This document shows, piece after piece, positions 11,310 to 22,565 of a stretch of 64,000 nucleotides of DNA. Source of the stretch: Ceratotherium simum simum. Its lineage: Eukaryota; Chordata; Mammalia; Perissodactyla; Rhinocerotidae. The number at the start of each line of letters is the position of its first letter. Position 1 is the stretch's first letter. The stretch covers positions 23,314,146 to 23,378,145 of the forward strand of contig NW_004454177.1 in assembly GCF_000283155.1 (NCBI RefSeq), given 5' to 3'. A program made the position numbers and the translations under genes. The notes under the pieces are model-generated. The model saw only the letters and a list, made by a program, of their open reading frames with translations. It was not told where the DNA came from and did not search any database.

Positions 11310-13158
11310 AAATACTTTTGTCCCCTAACTTTTATACTAGAATAAAAAGTGATTTATCCACCACCATTATAGTATTACAGTGTTCTGTATTTGTTTATAT
11401 ATTTACCTTTACCAATGAGTTTATACTTTCTCATGCTACTGTGTTGCTGTTTAACATCCTTTTATTTTGTGTTGAAAAATTCCCTTAGTATTTCTTGTAG
11501 GCAGATTTTATGGTGATGAACTCCCTCAGTTTTGTTTGTCTAGGAAAGTCTTTGTCTCTCCTTCATTTCTGAAGGACATTTTTGCTGAGTATAGTATTTG
11601 TGGTTTGCAGTTGTTTTTTTTTCTTTTCAGCACTTTGAATATATGATCTACTGCCTTTTGACCTGCAAGGTTTCTGCTAATAAGTCCACTAATAGTCTTA
11701 TGGAAATTCTCACTTTTCTCCTGCTGCTTTGAAAATTCTCTTTTTATCTTTGAATTTTGTCTGAATTTTGACAATTTGATTATAATATGTCTCAGTGTAG
11801 ATTTCTTTTGGTTCATCTTATTTGGAGTCTTTGGGCTTTTTAGATCTGGATGTCTATTTCTTTCCTCAGATTTGGGAAGATTTCAGTCATTATTCTTTGA
11901 TTAAGCTTTCTGGTCCTTTCTCTCTCTCTTCTCCTCTGCAACTCACGTAATGAATGTATTGGTCTATTGGATGGTATAACATTAGTCCCTTAAGCTGTCT
12001 TTGCTCTTTTTCACTCTTTTTTTCTTTTTGCTCTCCTGACAGGATAATTTCAAATGACTTGTCTTCAAGTTTGTTGATTCTTTCTTCTCCTGCTCTAGTG
12101 CTATTGAATTCCTCTACTGAATTTTTCAATTTAGATATTGTATTCTTCAGCTCCAAGTCTTCTGAATCATTCTTTTTAAAATTTTCTATTTCCTTGTTGA
12201 AATTCTGACTTTGTTCATGCTTCCTTCTACTGAGCTAGTTGAGCATTTTTATGACAGTTATTTGATTTCTTTGTCAAGTAATTCATATATCTCCATTTAA
12301 TTAAGGTCAATTTCTGGAGTTTTATCATGTTTCCTTGTTTAGATTATGGTTCCCTATTTCTTCATTTTCCTTGACCTTTTCTATTCGTGTCTCTGACTTA
12401 GGAAAAAAATGACACCTCTCCAAGTCTTTACAGATTGACCTTCTACAGGAGCATACCATCACCAATCAAACTGGTTAGAATTTCTGTGGGCCTCTCAAAC
12501 CTTCCTCCAAGTCCAAACTGAGGTCTTTGTTCATTGCCAATCCCAGGCATTTAGAGTATGCCAGGTTCTATCCACACTCCGAGGCAGGCAGGACAGAAGC
12601 CAATCCCTTGCATAACTACAGGAGAAGTTGGGACATTAGATATGAAGTCCATTTCTTTCCCTTCTCAGATAGAATCTGGGAGCTAGGATTTATTGCCCAC
12701 TCACTCTGCAGGCAGCTGGAGGGAGGATCTGTGGTGAGTGCCTGTGTGCTAGTTCGAACTGCTTTGTTCTTGGTAGCCCCCAGAGTACTAGTGTATGCAG
12801 GTCTCTGTCAGCTCTCTGAAACAGACAAGATAGAAGCCAGTCCCTTGGGTAACACCTGGAAAAGTTGAGATCTTATATGTGAGGTCCAACTCCTTAGCTA
12901 CTCAGAGAGAAGCTGGGAGCTGGTGATTCCCTCCTGATCATACGGAACTATGCCAGGGTTGGGGATTTTGGCAAGAAAGTGTTTTCATTTTTCCTACTGG
13001 TTTTGATGTAGCTGGTTTCACACTTGCACAGGGTGCAGTAGCCTCCCAATAAGTTTCTGGATCTCTCATAAAGGGAATTGATCTGTGTATTTGATATATT
13101 GTCAAATTGTTGTGTTCATTGGGAGAGAAGCGTCCAGGGCTCCTATTCAGCCATCATG
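11310..13158 (-). mobile_element. LINE-1/HAL1-type element, 5' UTR and ORF1
   Basis: Read on minus, the 5' end is near 13158 (the plus strand ends 'ctattcagccatcatgctg', the reverse of the usual L1 start near 'gccaagatggccga'). A 5' UTR of about 750 bp holds two tandem blocks of about 236 bp. ORF1 follows in two frames: a coiled-coil part (12156-11890, ELKNTISKLKNSVEEFN, then GEEREKGPESL) and an RNA-binding C-terminal part (11816-11526, RHIIIKLSKF, IFKVLKRK, FRNEGETKTF). A frameshift lies between them. No ORF2 follows, so the element is either 3' truncated or of the ORF1-only HAL1 kind. Confidence 0.8.
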
Positions 13159-13350
13159 CTGACCTGGGTAAATTATTTCATCTCTGTAAAATTAAGTAGC
13201 ATGGTGTGCAAAATGGCAATAATAATAATAATAGCGTTTACGTCAGAAAATTGTGGAGATTAAAAGAATGCTGAAAGTCTTTGAGACACTTGGCACAATG
13301 TCTGAGAGATAGTAGGTGTTCAATGAATATGAAGTCTTATTAGGTATCAG
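13159..13350 (+). repeat. MIR SINE fragment
   Basis: It follows the MIR consensus: 'ctgacctgggtaaattattt', 'tctctgtaaaatt', an 'ataataataata' run, 'gtggagattaaaagaa' and 'cacttggcacaatgtct'. The 5' tRNA-like head is absent because the LINE 5' end abuts here. Confidence 0.7.
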
Positions 13351-14884
13351 TATTGATGCCTAAAATGTTAGTGCTTAAACTATTAGTTAGACTATGACAT
13401 CTTCTGAATCCCTACTGTAGATGCTCTCTTCATGGGAAGTAATGAATTGTTTACTTTTTTTCTATCTGTAGTGAGTCAATTTCTCTGTATTTCTGCAGAG
13501 AATTAGTCTAGCATGTAAGTGACTAATTTGGCCATTGTGTCCATTGTGTAGCTTTTGTATAAAGAAATTCTAGGAGAAAAAATGTTTGGTTAAGATTGCT
13601 GTTGAATGCTAAATGTTTCCTATGTAAAACGATTACCTTTTCCATATACTGTCATATACTGTGTGTGAGGAGACAAAGGGCAATCTAACTAGTGCTGCCG
13701 CTGTGTGACTTTCCTTAATGTGGAACATCCTAAGGAGAGGTTTAAAGAGTAGAGATAACCTTAAGGCAAATAACATATTAAACACTCATAAACTGCAGGA
13801 AGCTATTTAAGACAAATTGTTTGGCATGGAATCTAGAAAAATATCCAAATTTTATGTATCAAAATATGAAACATTTTATTTCAATGCAAGGACTTGTTCA
13901 CTGTTGCTATGAAGTACAAGAACTAATCCACGGCTAATTAGATGCAAAGGCAGCAGAGAAAGATCAGGTATGCAACACACACAAAGGAAAAAAAGAAAAA
14001 GATTTTTCTGAACTTATCAGTCCAATGGAAATTGAAGCTAATACAATTAAATTCCTTTAAAATGCATCAAAAAAATAGACAATCATTATTTTACAAAATA
14101 TAGGCCATTATACACATAAAAGAACATAATAAAATGTGTACAAAATGAGGAAAATAATGAATAGAACAAGCATGCCATGGCAACAACAGAAGTTTATTTT
14201 CAGATGCACTAGGGATTAAATTTAATTTCTTGTCTTACTTGACACTGATGTGAAAGTCTTCTTTATGTTGAGACGTAGTGATATCCCACAGCCTATCAAA
14301 TATTCTCAATAGTGAACAAATCCAACTCTATTAACATCATCATCTATTTATATCTACATTTTAATGGCAAAAATAAAATTGCTATTATTGACACAATCTT
14401 TAATTTCTGTGATGAGTAATTTTATTCAAAATGCTTTACAGTTTCTAAGTTGATTATTGAATTTCTCCACATATTAAAGTGAAATTGTTAATAGAGAAAA
14501 AGGAAAGGGTGGTGGGGAAAGTGAGAAGAGAGATTCTTAGAATTAAAGTGTTAGTTGGGACCTCAAATACTATTTATTCTATTTCTCTCATTTTTTTTTT
14601 TGTTCAAAACATATGTATGGTACACTTACTGTGTAGCAGGTGAATCATGACAGCTGGTTCAGATTGAGTAAAGATGATACTATAGTTGTTCTTTGTTATT
14701 AATATTCTAAAGAACATACATAAAAATAAAAAAATTAAAATGGTATAATATAAGATAATATGCTGTGACAGAATTCTATGTGGATTCAAAAGAAGTGAAA
14801 ATAACATCAGCTTTAGGGTTCTGGGCAGGCTTTAAGAACATTTGAGGAGGAGCTTCAGGAATAAATAGAATGTGGAATGATAGT
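13351..14884. other. Unassigned AT-rich DNA
   Basis: No gene or repeat recognised. Confidence 0.45.
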
Positions 14885-14889
14885 GAAGA

Positions 14890-15285
14890 TATTAGGGTTC
14901 TCCAGAGAAACAGAATGAATAGGATTTAGTGAGAGAGAGAGAGAGAAATTGAGAGAGATTGAGTGAGAGATTTGGCTCACATGATTATAGGGGTTAGTAA
15001 GTCCAAAATCTACAGTAGACCAGTAGGCTAGAGACCCACTCAGGTTTGAAGGCTGTCTGCTGCCAGAATTTTCTTGGTGGAGGTCAATCTTTTTTCTCTT
15101 AAAGCCTTCAAATGATTGGATGAGGTGTACCTACATTATGGGAGGATAATCTGCTTTACTTAAAATTTACTTATTTAAATGTTAATATCATCTAAAAAAT
15201 ACCTTCACAGCAACATCTAGACAAGTGTTTGACCAAATATCTGGGTATTGTGTCCTAGCTAAATTGACACATAAAATTATCACAG
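14890..15285 (-). repeat. MaLR-like LTR (tentative)
   Basis: The plus strand opens with 'agggttctccagagaaacag' and a (GA)n stretch (14931-14947). It ends with 'tgtttgaccaaatatctggg' and 'ctaaattgacacataaaatt'. This matches the reversed form of a common mammalian LTR that starts TGTTAATTTTATGTGTCAA. Subfamily not determined. Confidence 0.55.
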
Positions 15286-15444
15286 AAGAAATAGAACAGG
15301 GTATTTCAGGTGAACAGGTGTTGACCAAAAAAATATGGAAATGACTATGTAGAAAGTTTGTTCTGGGAAAAGAAATAAACTAAGTATATTTCACTGAATC
15401 ATACTGGATTGTGCTATTAATCAAATAAATTGTTTAAAATCATG

Positions 15445-15625
15445 ATTTTTCTACTTACTAGGTATGTGATTTTTGAAACAAATTAACATTTATAAACCTC
15501 AGTTTTCTAGGTATTTAAACTGATATATCAATGCCTGCTTCATTAGTGTGATTTGAGGATTAGATGCATTGAAGTATGGAAAGCTCCTAGCACACTGCTT
15601 GGCCCATAGTTTAAGTGCTCAAGAG
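15445..15625 (+). repeat. MIR SINE (diverged)
   Basis: The middle and 3' parts of MIR are visible: 'aaacctcagttttctaggta', 'gatttgaggattagatgcat' and 'cctagcacactgcttggccc'. A second MIR follows directly in the same orientation. Confidence 0.55.
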
Positions 15626-15644
15626 TTGAGACACAGCATAGAAT

Positions 15645-15845
15645 AGCACTGGAGTTAAAAGTCCAAACTCGGGAACAAGTCTGGGCTCTTATCCTGGGTC
15701 TATCACTTATTAGCTGAGTAACCTTGCACAAACTGCATAATCTCTCTGCACCTGTTTCCTCCTCTGAAAATGGGTGTAATAGTAAAATACTCCGAACGTA
15801 TTCAATATACAGCGAGGATTATATAAGTGTTGACTGCTTGTATTG
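15645..15845 (+). repeat. MIR SINE
   Basis: The order matches MIR: 'tatcacttattagctgagta', 'accttgcacaaactgcataa', 'cctgtttcctcctctgaaaa' and 'tgggtgtaatagtaaaatac', then 'gaggattatataagtgt'. The 5' part has 'gtctgggctcttatcctggg' in place of the tRNA-like B box. Confidence 0.7.
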
Positions 15846-15850
15846 AGACG

Positions 15851-16480
15851 GTGGCAGGATAATTTATTAGATTAGTTTATGGTGTCTCCTATCATCACCA
15901 TTAGTTCTTAATTTGTCTTGCTCTTGGACCTGATAGGAGACAAAAGCATGAAAAGATGGCCAATACTTTGTATTCTGACTTGTGGGCTCACTGAACCCAA
16001 GGAAGTATCAGAGGCTTGTATATCTCAGGGCCTGAAACAAAAGTTGGCAGAACACATTCTCCATTCAGCCCTCTGTCTGGGAGTTTGAGCCCACTGAAAG
16101 ATACAAAGCTGCATGGAGATAGAAGATGAAAGGAGGCTGGAAGGATGTAGCTTCAACCACACTTAGATGGGGAGATTGTTTGGGGGATTTTTATGGAAGG
16201 AAGAGGTGGAATCTCATAAATTGCTGTTATATGCATCAGAGGAATAACTCCTGATACCTTCCCTTAACAACATTGGCAGAGGTCTTGATATTAAATCTGC
16301 TCATTGGCAAGGAAAGCAGAGCGAACATCTCTGATGCTTCTGATAGTGGTAGTGCTATATTGAGTGTAGAGGACCAACATTTAACAGCAATATCATCTAA
16401 GAAAAGGATTAACAGTGATGGTGGAAGCTTCAGGAAATAAGTACTAAAGCCATGTCTCATCTTCTGAATATCATTTAAGC
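15851..16480. other. Unassigned DNA
   Basis: No gene or repeat recognised. A 74-codon frame on minus (16236-16460) has no domain. Confidence 0.4.
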
Positions 16481-16483
16481 CCC

Positions 16484-16556
16484 AGGACCCTTTCTAACCA
16501 CTTCAAGGTGATGCTAATAGTGATGGTCCACAGACCACACTTTGAAAAGCAAGTTA
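16484..16556 (+). repeat. MER5A-like hAT fragment
   Basis: It holds 'aaggtgatgctaatagtgat' and 'ggtccacagaccacactttg', followed by 'aaaagcaag'. This matches the 3' half of MER5A, which ends 'accacactttgagaaccactg'. The 5' half is not seen. Confidence 0.6.
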
Positions 16557-16734
16557 CTAGATTCTCATTTGGCCTTTAGGACAATCTTTTAATATCTAGA
16601 TATTTTCTTCTCAATTTTTATAACTTTTACCCTTGCTCCTTAAAAGGATCATAGAAAAAGTGGTCTCAGCTGGACTTTTAAATGTTCATTTTTAAGAAGC
16701 ACTCTATACTACTATATAGATATTTATTCACCAT

Positions 16735-16850
16735 TTGCTCATTTATCATACTTTGGCTAATAATTAAATGTTAATTATTAATCTCTTATTTTGTACCAGG
16801 CACTGTTTTAAGCACCGGGGATACAGTGATGACAGGGAAAATGAGTGACA
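16735..16850. repeat. MIR/L2-like ancient repeat piece
   Basis: The segment 'gtaccaggcactgttttaag' with 'caccggggatacagtgatga' is a pattern common in ancient mammalian repeats. The family is not assigned. A similar piece lies at 63785-63845. Confidence 0.35.
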
Positions 16851-16867
16851 TCATCTGATTTAGGCAT

Positions 16868-17680
16868 TAAAAAGATAACATTTCAACAAGCACACAAAAA
16901 GATACTTGACATCATTAGTCATTTGTGGAATGCAAATCAAAACCATAATGAGATACTACTTCACACTCACTACAATGGCTAGGATCAAAAAGTCAGGCAA
17001 GTTTTGGTGAGGATAAGGAGAAATCAGAACCTTCATACGCTGCTGGTGGGATTTTAAAATGATGCAGGTGCTCTGGAAAACAGTGTGGCAGTTCCTCAAA
17101 TGCTTAAACATAGAGTTACCATATGATGAAACAAGTAATTCCAGTCTTGGTGTATATTCAAGAGAAATAAAAACATATGTCCCCACAAAAACTTGTACAT
17201 GAATGTTCATAGCAACATTATTCATACTAGTAAAAAGGTAGAAACAACCTAAATGTCTATCAGCGGGCAAATGGATAAAGAAAACATAGCTTATCTATGC
17301 AATGGAATATTATGAAGCCATAAAAAGGAATGAAGTACTGAGACATGCTACAACATGAATGAACCCAAGTTCATCATGCTAAGTAAAAGAAACCAATCAC
17401 AAAAGGCCGCATACTACATGATTCCATTCTTATGAATGTCCAGATCAGGGAAATCTATAGAGACAGAAAGTAAATTAGAGGTTGCTCATGGCTGGGGTAG
17501 AGGATGGGGGAATATAGGGGTGACAGCTGAAGGACAACCAGTTTCTTTTTAAGATGATGAAAATATTTTAAAATTGACTGTGGTGATGGTTGCCCATATC
17601 TGTGAATATACTAGAAAACATTGAATTGTAAACTTTAAATGGGTGTGTGTTATGAGAATCATATCTCAATAAAGCTGGGT
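16868..17680 (+). mobile_element. LINE-1 3' end (ORF2 C-terminus and 3' UTR)
   Basis: It is 5' truncated. The plus strand carries late ORF2 sequence ('gcaaatcaaaaccataatga', 'gagatactacttcacactca') and then the L1M-type 3' UTR ('atgttcatagcaacattatt', 'atggataaagaaaacatagc', 'tgaatgaacccaagttcatc'). It closes with the AATAAA signal at 17668-17673. An ERE was inserted right at the 3' end. Confidence 0.85.
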
Positions 17681-17689
17681 TTTTTGTGG

Positions 17690-17928
17690 TTTTTTTTTTT
17701 TGCTGAGGAAGATTCACCCTCATCTAACATTTGTTGCCAATCTTCCTCTTATTGCTTGAGGAAGATTCACCCTGAGCTAACATCCATGCCATTTTTCCTC
17801 TATTTTGTACCTGGATTGCCGCCACAGCATGGCTGCCAACAAGTAGTGTAGGTCTGTGCCCAGGAACTGAATCCGGGCTGCCGAAGTGGAGCACACGGAA
17901 CTTAAACACTAGGCCACAGGGCCAGCCT
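17690..17928 (-). repeat. ERE-type SINE
   Basis: A reversed, diverged ERE: poly-T, 'tgctgaggaagattcaccct', 'ccacagcatggct', the reversed B box 'aactgaatccgggc' and the end 'ccacagggccagcc'. A short repeat (gttttttg) on both sides could be the target site, but T-richness makes this weak. Confidence 0.88.
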
Positions 17929-18526
17929 CTGTTTTTTGTTTTTTGGTTTTTTTTAAATTCCTTTTCTTGCTGTGCAGCAAATTAACTAGGGAAGGGAAAT
18001 CATGGAAGCTGGGAGGCTGCATGTGAGGTAACTTCAGGAGTCCAGTGAGATACAAGGAAAACATTGACAAGAGTGGTATCAGTGGAGATACAAAAAAGTG
18101 GATAAATTCCAGATTCATTTTGGAGAAATAGCTAGCAAAACTTGCTAAAGAATTTGTTATTGATAGTGAAAAAAGAGAGAGAAGTCAAGGATGACTCATG
18201 ATCCTCTTTATTACCCAAAAAATTAGATTGGATATATGTGTGAATGTATAAATTTTCACCTCTGTTAAGTTTAATGTAGTAAAATATTTGCTATTTAGTA
18301 ATATTTATTTAAACTGAGCCTGATTACGGAGCTCTATATGAAATCTGGTGTTACAGGCCTTTTCAGCGCATAAAGAACATGAGACTTTTCAAGCTATATG
18401 CCTTGAACGGCTTGTGCAGGAATGATTGTGCAGAGGATCTCGCACACATCACACAGAGATTAAAAATAAATAACCATGCTCATATATACCTCTGTACCCA
18501 CAGATCCAAGACACCAATTAAATCAT
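17929..18526. other. Unassigned DNA
   Basis: No gene or repeat recognised. Confidence 0.4.
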
Positions 18527-18597
18527 CTATTTTTTTAAATCCCCACCCCCAAGTGATTCTAATTATATTTTTTAGGGCTGAAAACTACTGGCTCAAG
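18527..18597 (+). repeat. Possible MER5-like hAT 3' piece
   Basis: 'cccccaagtgattctaatta' followed by 'ctgaaaactactgg' resembles the 3' part of MER5-type elements ('caggtgattctaatgtg...gagaaccactg'). It is short and diverged. Confidence 0.35.
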
Positions 18598-18933
18598 GAA
18601 AAGGAAATAATGTTCCACAAAAGCAGTTTAGGTAACTGGGATGGGAAACTGAAAATTGGAAAAAAGTGCCTGCAGCAGAGTTGCTCTAATTTTGCTTGAG
18701 ATCTAATGCATTCTCAGAACTAAGCATTCTCTAAACTGCAGAACGGGGAGTCTGAGGTTTCACCCTCTCAGAAATTCAAGGTGCTTCTTCCAGCCCCCTC
18801 CCAGTGAGTGCAGAATAAGAAGACAAGGCAACATAAGGAATGAGCCCGTGATATTTAGAGCCTGCTTGTTTATGGAGCAGAAAAGCTAGAAAAGAGTTGA
18901 GCGTGCCCTAAGGAAAGCTAGTTGATCTGCAGT

Positions 18934-19556
18934 TGTTTTTGTTGTTTTCTTTTTAGCTGAAGTCCAAGTCTCTATCCAATCAGAGAGAGCAGCAGTCCCG
19001 GTACTGTCAGTGACCTAAAGGCGAAGAAGGAAGGGCAGCAATGTGAGAGTCCATGCCATCACCACAGTGTCAGTGACGTAGGCGGATGTCAATGTGGGAA
19101 TGATGAGGGTGACAATGATGGCAATGTAGAAGGTATACAAAAGCATCGTGGATTTGTCACTGGCCCCAGTAATGAGGCTTCGCTTCAGTGGCATCTTTAG
19201 CTGAGGGAAGAGTCCCTGAGCACTACCTGCTTTCGTTAGGGGATGACTCGAATAGTGTCCTTTTTTGGTATCATAAAAAGGCAGGAGGGCCGGCCTGGTG
19301 CTGCAGCGGTTAGGTGTGCACACCCCGCTTTGACGGCCCGGGGTTCGCGGGTTCAGATCCCAGGCGCACACTGGCACACCGCTTGTCAAGCCATGCTGTG
19401 GCAGCATCCCATATAAAGTAGAGGAAGATGGGCATGGATGTTAGCCCAGGGCCAATCTTCCTCAGCAAAAAAAAAGGAGGATTGGCATCAGATGTTAGCT
19501 CAGGGCTAGTCCTCCTCACCAAAAAAAAAAAAAAAAAAGGCAGGAGCATCACCATT
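18934..19556 (-). pseudogene. Candidate retrocopy or small ORF split by an ERE
   Basis: On minus, an open frame starts at an ATG (19553-19555) right after an in-frame TAA. It is broken by the ERE at 19288-19546 (insert plus one target-site copy) and resumes in frame to a TAG at 19015. Without the 259-bp insertion it is a single frame of 93 codons. The product would be basic and polar first, then strongly hydrophobic (TFYIAIIVTLIIPTLTSAYV), suggesting one or two membrane segments. About 60 bases after the stop lies an A-rich stretch on minus (18957-18934) that could be an old poly-A tail. I do not recognise the protein, and 93 codons is not beyond chance. Confidence 0.35.
19288..19533 (+). repeat. 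ERE-type SINE
   Basis: A full ERE: GGCCGGCC start, A-box region 'ctgcagcggttaggtgtgca', B-box region 'gggttcagatcccagg', 'gccatgctgtggcagcatcc', the CTCAGCAAAA module and a poly-A tail. A perfect 13-bp target-site duplication (aaaaaggcaggag) lies at 19275-19287 and 19534-19546. It interrupts a minus-strand open frame. Confidence 0.96.
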
Positions 19557-20055
19557 TAATCTCCTAACTCTGGAGTACTATAGGATGCTATTTGAATTTT
19601 TAAATCCATACTAACCACTAATAACAAGCTGTGCTTTGGGGATCAGACATAATTAGGGGTTGATTGAAGCATGGGAACAGTGATTAATTTCAAGATCCCT
19701 AAGAGTTTTATTTTTCAGTCAGTATATTCAGTATATTTTGTGTGTATGTCTGTTAGAGATCATTATAAAAATAAAGTTAGGAACAATAAAGACAAATGAC
19801 GCTTTCTATATCTGTCAATAGTTAAAGGTCCCAAACATATCAAATAATAAACACTCACTTTAAAAGAGATATAATTCTTTCCTGTGTTTATATATGTGCT
19901 TGAAAGCAGCACAAAGAAAGTCATTACAAATATCAAAAAAGAAATAAAATGAAATTAGGTATTAAAGTACCCTGAAAATTTATTCATTCATATCCTATTA
20001 ATTTTATTTTCCTCCTCTTTATTTTGTCATTTTTTCAAACTTTTTAGTCCATTGC
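19547..20055. other. Unassigned AT-rich DNA
   Basis: Apart from the first few bases of the split minus-strand frame, no gene or repeat is recognised. Confidence 0.4.
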
Positions 20056-20059
20056 TTAA

Positions 20060-20520
20060 TTCATTTACTATTATTCTTTTCAAAAGTAACATAAGGAATT
20101 TTTCTTCTGCATGCTGTTTTACAAATAGATTTATTCCAGGGGTTGTGATATGTAATGTTCTCCCAGTTGTTCTTTCTAGGAACTCTGAAATTGTACTCAG
20201 GAGTTAACATAGTTTTTAATTTCCAGATAGAAGTTATTTTGTTTGTTTATTAGTTTGCCATCAGATTTTGTTATTAATTAGATGTTTCCTTACACTATGA
20301 TCAGAGAACTCTTTCTGCATTATTTCTACTTTTGAAATTTATTGAGATTTTCTTTGTCATCTAACATATGGAAAATTCTTTGAAAATATGTCATCAGCTC
20401 TCAAAAAAAGAAGTTGATTTCTGTATTTTCAGGGCACAGATTTCCATATATATCCATTAAAATTGTCCCATGGATTGTGGTATTTACATTTTTCCATGTG
20501 GGACTCTTGCCTGACTGTTG
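20060..20520 (-). repeat. LINE-1 ORF2 fragment
   Basis: The plus strand reads like the reversed L1 ORF2 endonuclease-to-RT interval: 'cactatgatcagagaactct', 'ttgaaatttattgagatttt' and 'tcatctaacatatggaaaat'. Diverged, boundaries approximate. Confidence 0.6.
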
Positions 20521-20684
20521 GTGTAAGTACCATTAGCATCATTTACACAAATTGAAGTTTGAGTTTTCTCTCTGTTTCGCTAAACGTGTGATTTGTGGGT
20601 TTGCTTTTGTTTTAGTTCTCCTTATTTTCATGAAAAGTGGGAGGACTCAAACCTAATATCAAGTGCTGACTAAAACCTAGTAAG

Positions 20685-20932
20685 GGGGCCGGCCCAGTGG
20701 CGCAAGCAGTTAAGTGCGTGCACTCAGCTGCGGTGGCCCAGGGTTGGCCTGTTCGGATCCCGGGCGTCCACCAATGCACTGCTTGTCAAGCCATGCTGTG
20801 GTGGTGTCCCATATAAAGTGGAGGAAGATGGGCACGGATGTTAGCCCAGGGCCAGTCTTCTTCAGCAAAAAAAGAGAGGAGGATTGGCAGATGTTAGCAC
20901 AGGTCTGATCTTCCTCACAAAAAAACAAAAAC
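20685..20932 (+). repeat. ERE-type SINE
   Basis: A full ERE: GGGGCCGGCC start, 'cgcaagcagttaagtgcgtg' A-box region, 'ttcggatcccgggcg' B-box region and the CTTCAGCAAAA module. A perfect 13-bp target-site duplication (aaaacctagtaag) lies at 20672-20684 and 20933-20945. Confidence 0.96.
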
Positions 20933-20945
20933 AAAACCTAGTAAG

Positions 20946-22218
20946 ATCCTGCTAATTGGGAATTGCTAAAAATGGGAACAGTGGCTGAGCTGAAGCTTAG
21001 CTTTGAGTAATCTACTAAACAACAAAAATAATTTCCAAATTTCCTACAACCACTTGGGTGGAATTGTTTTCTATTTAATGGGACTGGTACTGTTAGGGCC
21101 GTCCATATTCCTAAATTAATAAAATGTGAGTTTATTTTTAAAATATATCCTGTAACACAGATGTTTCACTAAATTAAATTATCTTTTTACTAATTACCCT
21201 GAACTAATGAGAGACTTACGTTCATTTATTCTGTGATGCCTAAGAATGCGTATATCAGGGCAACACAGTTCTCACCACAATAGAATAAATCAAATCCTAC
21301 TCTTGGTGACCAAATAATCTGTGAGCTGACCTCGGATTTTTCAGGAAACTCTTCTTAAACCACATGGGACAAATTTTCCACTCTGTCTTGATTATGTAAA
21401 TAAACATTAGCAGCAAAATGCTGAGGATATTCAAAGAATTCTATTGAATTATAAATATGATATGGCAAACCAAGACAACACTTTATCTTTTTTTCTTCAC
21501 CCATATTATAATTACCGCCATCATTAGGAATACCAGTTTATGAGAAAAAAATACTTTAGGACTTTTGATTCCACAATTCTTTTTCTTCAGCTAAACAATT
21601 AAGGACACCTCTAAGTTGGCGGATTCAATCAGGCCCCATTCTTTAAGCGACTTTCCTGCAGTTGCTATTTTTTTGCCCCTTGGCTGAACTAGCTTTGCCA
21701 GTGGCATAAGCACTTTGTTGCCGTCAATGAAGTTGATAAATGAAGTCCCCTTATGTAAGCAGGAACTATTAATAAAACTGCTCTTAATGGGTGAGTCTGA
21801 CTGTTTGTACCTCGCAAGCTCATATACTGACATACAGGAAGAAATAAAGGACTTATTCATCACTGTTCCTTATCGATCAGTGTGACAATCTCACTTTGTG
21901 GACAAATGCTAAAGCTGAATTTTGTAGTTTATTGTCTTGGTCAAAATGTTTGCTCTCTTTCTAGTATATGCAATAGATCATTAAAAAAAAAAACTAAAAG
22001 AAATGTGCTTAGCTATGTCTTTATGAGGCAATGATAACAAGTGATTTGTTGCAAACAATTCTTTCTTAGTTCAATTTTTTGTCAACAGAGAAAAAGAAAA
22101 GGATTTATGTAGTGCAAGCACAACTTGATGACTTAATAGCCAAAAGTGACTGTCATTAAAACAACAAATACAGTTACATGGTATATATTATTTTACAGGG
22201 TACTTGTAGATCAGCACT
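20946..22218. other. Unassigned AT-rich DNA
   Basis: No repeat recognised. A 90-codon frame on minus (21591-21863) has no known domain. Confidence 0.4.
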
Positions 22219-22233
22219 GAGACATAAGTTCTT

Positions 22234-22528
22234 TTATTTTTTGTGAGGAAGATCAGCCCTGAGCTAACATCTATGCTAATTCTCCTCTTTTTGCTGAGGA
22301 AGACTGGCTCTGAGCTAACATCTGTTGCCAATCCTCCTCCTTTTTTTTTTCCCCCAAAGCCCCAGTAGATAGTTGTATGTCATAGTTGCACATCCTTCTA
22401 GTTGCTGTATGTGGGACGTGGCCTCAGCAGGGCCGGAGAAGCGGTGTGTCGGTGAGCGCCTGGGATCCGAACCCGGGCCACCAGTAGCAGAGCACGCGCA
22501 CTTAACTGCTAAGCCATGGGACCGGCCC
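22234..22528 (-). repeat. ERE-type SINE, long variant
   Basis: A reversed ERE that carries an extra central module: 'aaagccccagtagatagttg' and 'tatgtcatagttgcacatcc', ahead of the tRNA-like head ('gggatccgaacccggg', 'aagccatgggaccggcc'). A perfect 15-bp target-site duplication (gagacataagttctt) lies at 22219-22233 and 22529-22543. Confidence 0.96.
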
Positions 22529-22565
22529 GAGACATAAGTTCTTAATTTTAATAGTAAATTTTTTT

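Noticed and set aside
12527..12868. A 113-codon plus-strand frame
   Set aside because: It lies antisense in the tandem 5' UTR blocks of a LINE, and no protein is recognised.
19288..19533. tRNA-like sequence with A and B boxes (as in all EREs)
   Set aside because: These are the heads of SINEs with tails and target-site duplications, not functional tRNA genes; the cloverleaf is not kept.
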